Below, one piece after another: positions 15,343-19,140 of a DNA stretch of 19,140 bases. Both the position numbers and the translations under genes were made by a program. Every line of letters begins with the position of its first letter. Within the stretch, counting starts at the first letter, position 1. Source of the stretch: Gammaproteobacteria bacterium (lineage in GTDB: Bacteria > Pseudomonadota > Gammaproteobacteria > Steroidobacterales > Steroidobacteraceae); NCBI GenBank assembly GCA_005877965.1, contig VBNP01000005.1, positions 1 through 19,140 on the forward strand, written 5' to 3'. A model generated the notes under the pieces. That model did not search any database, was not told where the DNA came from, and saw nothing but the letters and a program-made list of their open reading frames with translations.

Positions 15343-15540
15343 CGTGAGCTGCCAGATGTCCCTGCCGGTCGCTATCATCAGCGGGCGCAGTGCGAGCATG
15401 CCGGCTTTGCCCATGGCGCGCTCGAGCTGCGCAAGCTCTGCGAGCCTGTCGCGCGTCTCGGCGTCAATCGGCGGCTCGTCCATGCCGCTCTCGCGCAGCA
15501 GTAGTATGCCCTTGGCGCGCAGCGGCCGCTGCAGTAGCAC
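15328..15540 (-). pseudogene. Short minus-strand frame, probably the 3' remnant of a truncated gene
   Basis: Seventy codons from a GTG at 15540, with in-frame TGA about 30 bases further upstream. The protein reads like the amphipathic tail of a larger protein: LRAKGILLLRESGMDEPP, then RDRLAELAQLERAMGKAG, then RDIWQLTLLGR. No ribosome site precedes the GTG. The last codons and stop are tandemly duplicated. The pattern recalls the cytoplasmic C terminus of PrsW-type membrane proteins, but I hold this only weakly. It could also be a real small gene. Upstream sequence runs into the patatin leader, so if it was once longer, its 5' part has been lost. Confidence 0.35.
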
Positions 15541-15632
15541 GCAGCAGCGCCTCTTGCCCGCGCCTCAGGCTTACGCGGTCAGCAAATCACTGGTAGACCT
15601 GGAGTCAGGTTCGCTTCGAAAGGCGAGACGAC

Positions 15633-17150
15633 ATGAATCTGATTTCGAACATGTTATCCATATTCAAGTGGTTGTTCGTGCGACTGCCGCTTGGGTTTTC
15701 CGTCCCATTCACGGCGGCATCTCTTTGGTGGGTACTGGCGGGTTTCAAGCGATTGAATGACGCCGTGGTAAATCTATCGACGGCGGCAGCGGTTGATCGC
15801 TTGCAATCAGAGTTGCCAGGTGGCATTGCGCAGGTGCTGATCGCCAATCTTGGCGCTTTTTTTCACGGCGCGATCGTAATCGCGCTCTTCACGCTTGGAT
15901 TTCTCGTCGCATACAACGCAGCTGCACTGATTAACTGGGTTTTGCTCTGGGCTAACTTAAAGCCGATTCGGTTCGCGACGGGTTCACCTTGGACTCCGGC
16001 GCCGGTTGCCTCTCCGAGCCCCGATCCGTTTGCGAATGTCCGGAAGATTGGAATCGTGCTCGCGGGAGGGGGGGCAAAGGGCGCATTCCAAGCGGGTTCG
16101 ATGAAGGCTATCTACCAGTTCCTGGCCGACCATAACGCTCTTCGCAAGGTTAAGGTCATATCCTGCACCTCGATAGGCTCTTGGAACGCGCTTTTTTGGC
16201 TGGCGGACCTGATTCTTAGTGGCCAAGGGAACGCAAGTGTCCATAGGCTTTGGTGGAAGTCCATCAGCGTAAAGGCCTTGGCCGCTCCCATTTGGTACAT
16301 CCCCTTTGCTCGCAACGCGTTCCTCTCGTCCGAACCGTGGCGTCGGGTCTTCGATCACATTTTTCTACAGCCCGACGTGCGAAAGCGAATTCTGGAATCT
16401 GATATTCACTTCTACCTGACGCGCTCCGACGTTCAATCCGGTGAACTGACCTGCGCGACCAACAACCCTCGGCCGCCGGCGATGTCAAAGATTAAGTACG
16501 ATATCCTCAATGTTGAAAATGGTGCCGCGAGATTTTTGAGCGATCTGAGGGTGAGCGTTTTTGCTTCGATGGATTTGCCGCCGCTTTTCCCATACGTTCG
16601 AGACAGGGGCGGGTTGTTCGAGGACGGTGGCGTTATCGACAACGTTCCGATCAGTTTTCCAGCGAACGATGGATGCGACTTAATCTTTATCCTGCCCCTC
16701 AACGCAGATTTCGAGCAGGCGCCAAACAACACCTCGATTGTCGCGCGGTTGTTTCGGGTCATGGATGTGCGACAGGGTGTTCTGGAGCGCAACGGCTTCA
16801 AGATGATCTACCTGTACAACGAACTTGCCGCGTTGCGCGAGTATGTCGATAGTTTGCAAGCACTTACGCCGATTCCGCGGGTGCCGCAGTCTGCATCGCT
16901 TGCCTCTGCGTTGGCGCGACGGAACAAGCCGATTGCCGTCTTCGCGGTGTGCCCGCAAAAGTCCTTTGTTCAGGGGACTCTCAATACGCTGGAACTGTGG
17001 AAGAATCAGCAGGCGGAAACGGCCTTCGAAGTGATGGAAGAGGCGACCAAATCCATCCTGACTGATTTCAAGTTCGACCGCCCACAAGAGGCGATCAGAG
17101 TCGCGCTAGTGAGCAAAACGGGCGGGGTTGTATGGGACGACAATTTTTGA
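15633..17150 (+). CDS. Membrane-anchored patatin-like phospholipase
   Basis: The 505-aa protein has two hydrophobic N-terminal segments (about 14-38 and 76-107), then a patatin domain from 138. The oxyanion loop is AGGGAKG (144-150). The nucleophile elbow is CTSIGS with S180, where the first Gly of GxSxG is Cys178. The dyad Asp is D331 in FEDGGVIDNVP. The patatin Ser-Asp dyad is therefore complete, and the enzyme should hydrolyse acyl esters of phospholipids or other lipids at the inner membrane. AAAGG lies 9 bases before the ATG. The gene's codons look less GC-rich than those of its neighbours, which may mean transfer. It is convergent with the pseudokinase gene, about 85 bases apart. Confidence 0.88.
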   Translation: MNLISNMLSIFKWLFVRLPLGFSVPFTAASLWWVLAGFKRLNDAVVNLSTAAAVDRLQSELPGGIAQVLIANLGAFFHGAIVIALFTLGFLVAYNAAALINWVLLWANLKPIRFATGSPWTPAPVASPSPDPFANVRKIGIVLAGGGAKGAFQAGSMKAIYQFLADHNALRKVKVISCTSIGSWNALFWLADLILSGQGNASVHRLWWKSISVKALAAPIWYIPFARNAFLSSEPWRRVFDHIFLQPDVRKRILESDIHFYLTRSDVQSGELTCATNNPRPPAMSKIKYDILNVENGAARFLSDLRVSVFASMDLPPLFPYVRDRGGLFEDGGVIDNVPISFPANDGCDLIFILPLNADFEQAPNNTSIVARLFRVMDVRQGVLERNGFKMIYLYNELAALREYVDSLQALTPIPRVPQSASLASALARRNKPIAVFAVCPQKSFVQGTLNTLELWKNQQAETAFEVMEEATKSILTDFKFDRPQEAIRVALVSKTGGVVWDDNF

Positions 17151-17234
17151 GATCTCCCGTTCGCGACGTCCGAAACCGCGCCACGCGCATGTCTCAAGCA
17201 CGTCGTCGCACCGACGGAAGATCGACTGAAGGGA

Positions 17235-18683
17235 CTAGGATCGCGGGGTGGTGGCGTGTCCGGTGGTGCCGCCGCGGCTGAACTCGAACCTCAATAGCCA
17301 CGCCCGGGAGTCTTGCTCGTCCGCGGGAGCGAACCGCCATTTTCTGGCGGCTTCTCTTGCCACGCGCGCGAAATACCAGCTTGGCCCGGGGTTTTGCAGG
17401 AGCGCGTCGATGACATTGCCTGAGCGATCGACGATCACGAGCACCGCGACCTTGATGTGGCCGTGAATCGTGTGACGTGCGCTGCGCGCAACGTTGGGAA
17501 TCTGTGCATGGACTATGGAGGGCGAGGCGTCCGCCAACGATTGTGCGGGTTGATCCGACCGGCGCGAGACGGGGCGCGGAGGCGCCGGTTTGGACTGTGC
17601 GGGCTTCGCGCTGGCCAAAGGAGCGGAGACCTCGGGGGGCGCTGGCAGAGGCGTCGCGGGATTCTGCGCAGCGGCTGCCGGCGCGGCAGCAGTTTGTCGC
17701 GCAGACGTCTGAAGAGTACTTGACGCCGATTGCCGAGTGTTGGGATGGCTTTGAAACAGGCGCGAGCCCGCCCAGACTGCGACCAGTAGTATCAGGACCG
17801 CTACCGCCACAATGGCGGGCACGAGCGAGCGCTCCTTGGGCGACTCCTGTGGAGGAGCGGCTGGCGGCGGTGCTTCACGAACGACAGCCTCAGGAACCGA
17901 AACCACCGACGCTGGTGGCGTGTGTTTGAACTGGGCTTGCAGGTCGGTGGCCGTCGGACGGCTGGCAGGGTCGTAACTCAAGCATCGCTGTACGGTGTCC
18001 GCGAATGTTGGAGGAAGAGCCGTGGACACGCCGGCGGTTTCGGATCGTTCGTCAGGCCACGCAGGAAGGCGCTGGGTGAGGGCCTCAACCATGGTTATGC
18101 CGAGACCCCAAATGTCGCTGGCCGCGGACAGCCTGCCGTTTTTTGCTTCTGGAGGATCGTACAAGGACGATTTAACGATGCTCGCCCTGGGTTCGGTGGC
18201 CGGCCGGACGGTATCACTTGCCAGTTTCAGTTGATCATTGACCACCAGAAAGTTTGTCGGCTTCAGCTGGCCCTGCACCAGGTTTTTGCCGTGAAGGAAA
18301 GCCAGGGCGTCGAGGGTGGCAAGGAGCATGTCCCGCACTTCCTCGGCAGTGAGGGCCCGGTGGGCAAGGACCTGAGAGAGAGTCTGTTCGGCATATTCCA
18401 TTACGACGAACAGAAACGGGCGACCTCCGAGCTGGCAACGACCTGCGTCGAGAAGCCGAATCAGGTGAGGATGGGAGAGGCCGGCAGCCGTTATCCAGTG
18501 CGAGAGCTGCGCTTCTGGCAGTGCCCGCTCGGCGGGGACGATCTTGATCGCGGCGGTGGGAACGTCTTGTGCCCTGCATTCGGTAAGGAATACCGCGCTG
18601 TGGTCTGAGCCGCTCAGATAGCGCCGCAAGGGATACACCCCGTTAATGACCTCGCTCTGCCACTTGGGCGAGGCTTCGGTCAT
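17235..18683 (-). CDS. Membrane pseudokinase with TonB-type C-terminal domain
   Basis: The 482-aa protein has a Hanks-type kinase fold at about 15-255: VAIK-like AAIK with K47, FVVMEY hinge, LKPTN loop, PPE at 177-179, and SDIWGLG with D190. The catalytic HRD is QGQ (137-139), so the base Asp is Gln139. The DFG position reads SDT (156-158), and the Gly-rich loop is degenerate (SGSDHSA). Phosphotransfer is therefore unlikely. A Pro-rich segment and one membrane helix (287-306) lead to an Ala/Pro-rich stalk (320-385) and a TonB_C-like domain (405-470: HGHIKVAVLVIVDRSGNV, ARKWRFAPA). With the kinase fold inside, this end is periplasmic. I start at ATG 18683, preceded by GAGAAGAGAG; a GTG at 18722 would add 13 residues. 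Confidence 0.85.
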   Translation of the reverse strand: MTEASPKWQSEVINGVYPLRRYLSGSDHSAVFLTECRAQDVPTAAIKIVPAERALPEAQLSHWITAAGLSHPHLIRLLDAGRCQLGGRPFLFVVMEYAEQTLSQVLAHRALTAEEVRDMLLATLDALAFLHGKNLVQGQLKPTNFLVVNDQLKLASDTVRPATEPRASIVKSSLYDPPEAKNGRLSAASDIWGLGITMVEALTQRLPAWPDERSETAGVSTALPPTFADTVQRCLSYDPASRPTATDLQAQFKHTPPASVVSVPEAVVREAPPPAAPPQESPKERSLVPAIVAVAVLILLVAVWAGSRLFQSHPNTRQSASSTLQTSARQTAAAPAAAAQNPATPLPAPPEVSAPLASAKPAQSKPAPPRPVSRRSDQPAQSLADASPSIVHAQIPNVARSARHTIHGHIKVAVLVIVDRSGNVIDALLQNPGPSWYFARVAREAARKWRFAPADEQDSRAWLLRFEFSRGGTTGHATTPRS

Positions 18684-18855
18684 CGTCTCTCTTCTCGCCT
18701 CCACATTCACGACGGACGACACGCTCCCGGGATGTCTTGTAAGAAGATACCACCACGAGGGAGGCTGCTGGAGAACCAGATATGGAGATCTGGGTCACAC
18801 TTTGATGTCGAAGGTATGTTCGGCGCTCTCGACTCGACCCTGTCGACGCGGCGGT

Positions 18856-18874
18856 CAGCCCAGGGCGCGGGCTG
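18856..18874 (-). terminator. GC-rich hairpin just past the LysR gene
   Basis: CAGCCC and GGGCTG form a 6-bp stem with a 7-base loop, 6 bases after the LysR stop on the minus strand. No T-run follows, so it is at best a weak or factor-assisted terminator. Confidence 0.2.
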
Positions 18875-18880
18875 CGGTCG

Positions 18881-19140
18881 CTAGCGGGCGGTTCGCGCCC
18901 GGGGTTGCCCCGCGAACTGCAGCGGATCGTTACCGTGCGCAAAGTGTTTGGCGAGGAAGGCTTCGCCACGCTCGAGGACGAAGTAGCGGAACGCTTCGGC
19001 CGCCGGGGAGAGCGTCTTGGCGTGCGTGTTGACGACGTGCCATCGACGCATGACCGGCAGACCCTCGGTTTCAGGAGCCGCGATCAGTTGGTGATCGAGC
19101 TCCAGTCCTACGGTGTGCAGCGACAGCAGCGCGACGCCCA
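18881..19140 (-). CDS. LysR-type transcriptional regulator, C-terminal part (cut by the window edge)
   Basis: The minus strand is open from the window edge to a TAG at 18881-18883. The 86 codons encode a typical LysR effector-domain end: GVALLSLHTVGLEL, EGLPVMRRWHVVNT, then KTLSPAAEAFRYFVLERGEAFLAKHF. The 'LPVMRRWHVV...LSPAA.AF..F' pattern is the one seen in CbbR/CysB-like LysR proteins. The DNA-binding domain and start lie outside the window, so target and effector cannot be inferred. The stop is about 200 bases upstream of the pseudokinase start on the same strand, so the two could be co-transcribed or separate. Confidence 0.85.
   Translation of the reverse strand, partial: GVALLSLHTVGLELDHQLIAAPETEGLPVMRRWHVVNTHAKTLSPAAEAFRYFVLERGEAFLAKHFAHGNDPLQFAGQPRARTAR

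Larger units (their letters stand above)
14791..15632. other. Gene-poor stretch between the kinase operon and the patatin gene
   Basis: About 840 bases without a convincing intact gene. From 14791 to about 15070 I see no feature beyond the kinase operon's upstream region; no strong minus-strand promoter is visible. A promoter-like pair faces right at 15080-15107. From 15137 to 15348 a + strand frame is open (it includes LRVFGLGLRVGFTLTRETPP) without a usable start or recognisable family. From 15540 down to 15328 lies a minus-strand truncated-looking frame with a duplicated end. The mixture suggests a degraded region. Confidence 0.5.

Noticed and set aside
9546..17150. CBASS-type defence operon (cyclase plus patatin effector)
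   Set aside because: The cyclase is a class III adenylate/guanylate type and not a CD-NTase, and the patatin gene is on the opposite strand beyond a gene-poor stretch.
17151..17234. Possible bidirectional terminator between the patatin and pseudokinase genes
   Set aside because: Only a 5-bp CGTCG/CGACG stem is visible and there is no T-run.
18776..18793. CCAGAT ... ATCTGG inverted repeat upstream of the pseudokinase gene
   Set aside because: A single 6-bp arm pair with a 6-base loop is expected by chance, and no promoter could be placed next to it.

Overview
The window is GC-rich bacterial chromosome with tightly packed genes on both strands. The gene families (YqgE/AlgH, DUF1697, LysR, a TonB-type C-terminal domain, DivK-like receivers, class III cyclase, TolB/FlgO-like plus TPR proteins) point to a Gram-negative proteobacterium. 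A gammaproteobacterium of the Steroidobacter/Xanthomonadales/Nevskiales kind is my best guess, but this rests on style and not on a marker gene. No rRNA, intact tRNA, CRISPR array, transposase or integrase is visible.

Left part (1-7140), mostly metabolic and accessory genes. A decayed 3' half of a tRNA-Phe-like gene lies near the left edge. It is followed by an exported YqgE/AlgH-family protein, an SDR oxidoreductase, an exported Asp-box (BNR) beta-propeller, and an exported amidohydrolase of the D-aminoacylase type that lacks the HxH metal motif. Then come a DUF1697 protein, a HAD-like hydrolase with an altered motif I, and an EamA/DMT transporter. A perfect 28-bp copy of part of the tRNA remnant recurs at 7478-7505, so this block is bracketed by a tRNA-derived direct repeat. 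That looks like old attachment-site scars.

Middle part (7140-14820), signalling. An intergenic region with two short palindromes and the second repeat copy precedes a TIR - TolB/FlgO-like - TPR protein on the + strand. Converging on it is a minus-strand four-gene operon: a membrane hybrid histidine kinase with two receivers, two nearly duplicate single-domain receivers, and a protein made of HisKA-like helices, a receiver and a class III nucleotide cyclase. Two of its three junctions are GTGA start/stop overlaps. The likely logic is a phosphorelay from the membrane kinase to a cyclic-nucleotide output.

Right part (14820-19140). A gene-poor stretch of about 840 bases holds a short truncated-looking minus-strand reading frame whose terminal codons are tandemly duplicated. 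After it come a membrane-anchored patatin-like phospholipase and, convergent with it, a membrane pseudokinase whose extracytoplasmic end is a TonB-type C-terminal domain. The window ends in the C-terminal 86 codons of a LysR-type regulator.

The most unusual items are the pseudokinase-TonB fusion, the TIR-TolB-TPR protein, the cyclase that carries histidine-kinase dimerisation helices without an ATPase domain, and the tRNA-Phe-derived direct repeat.
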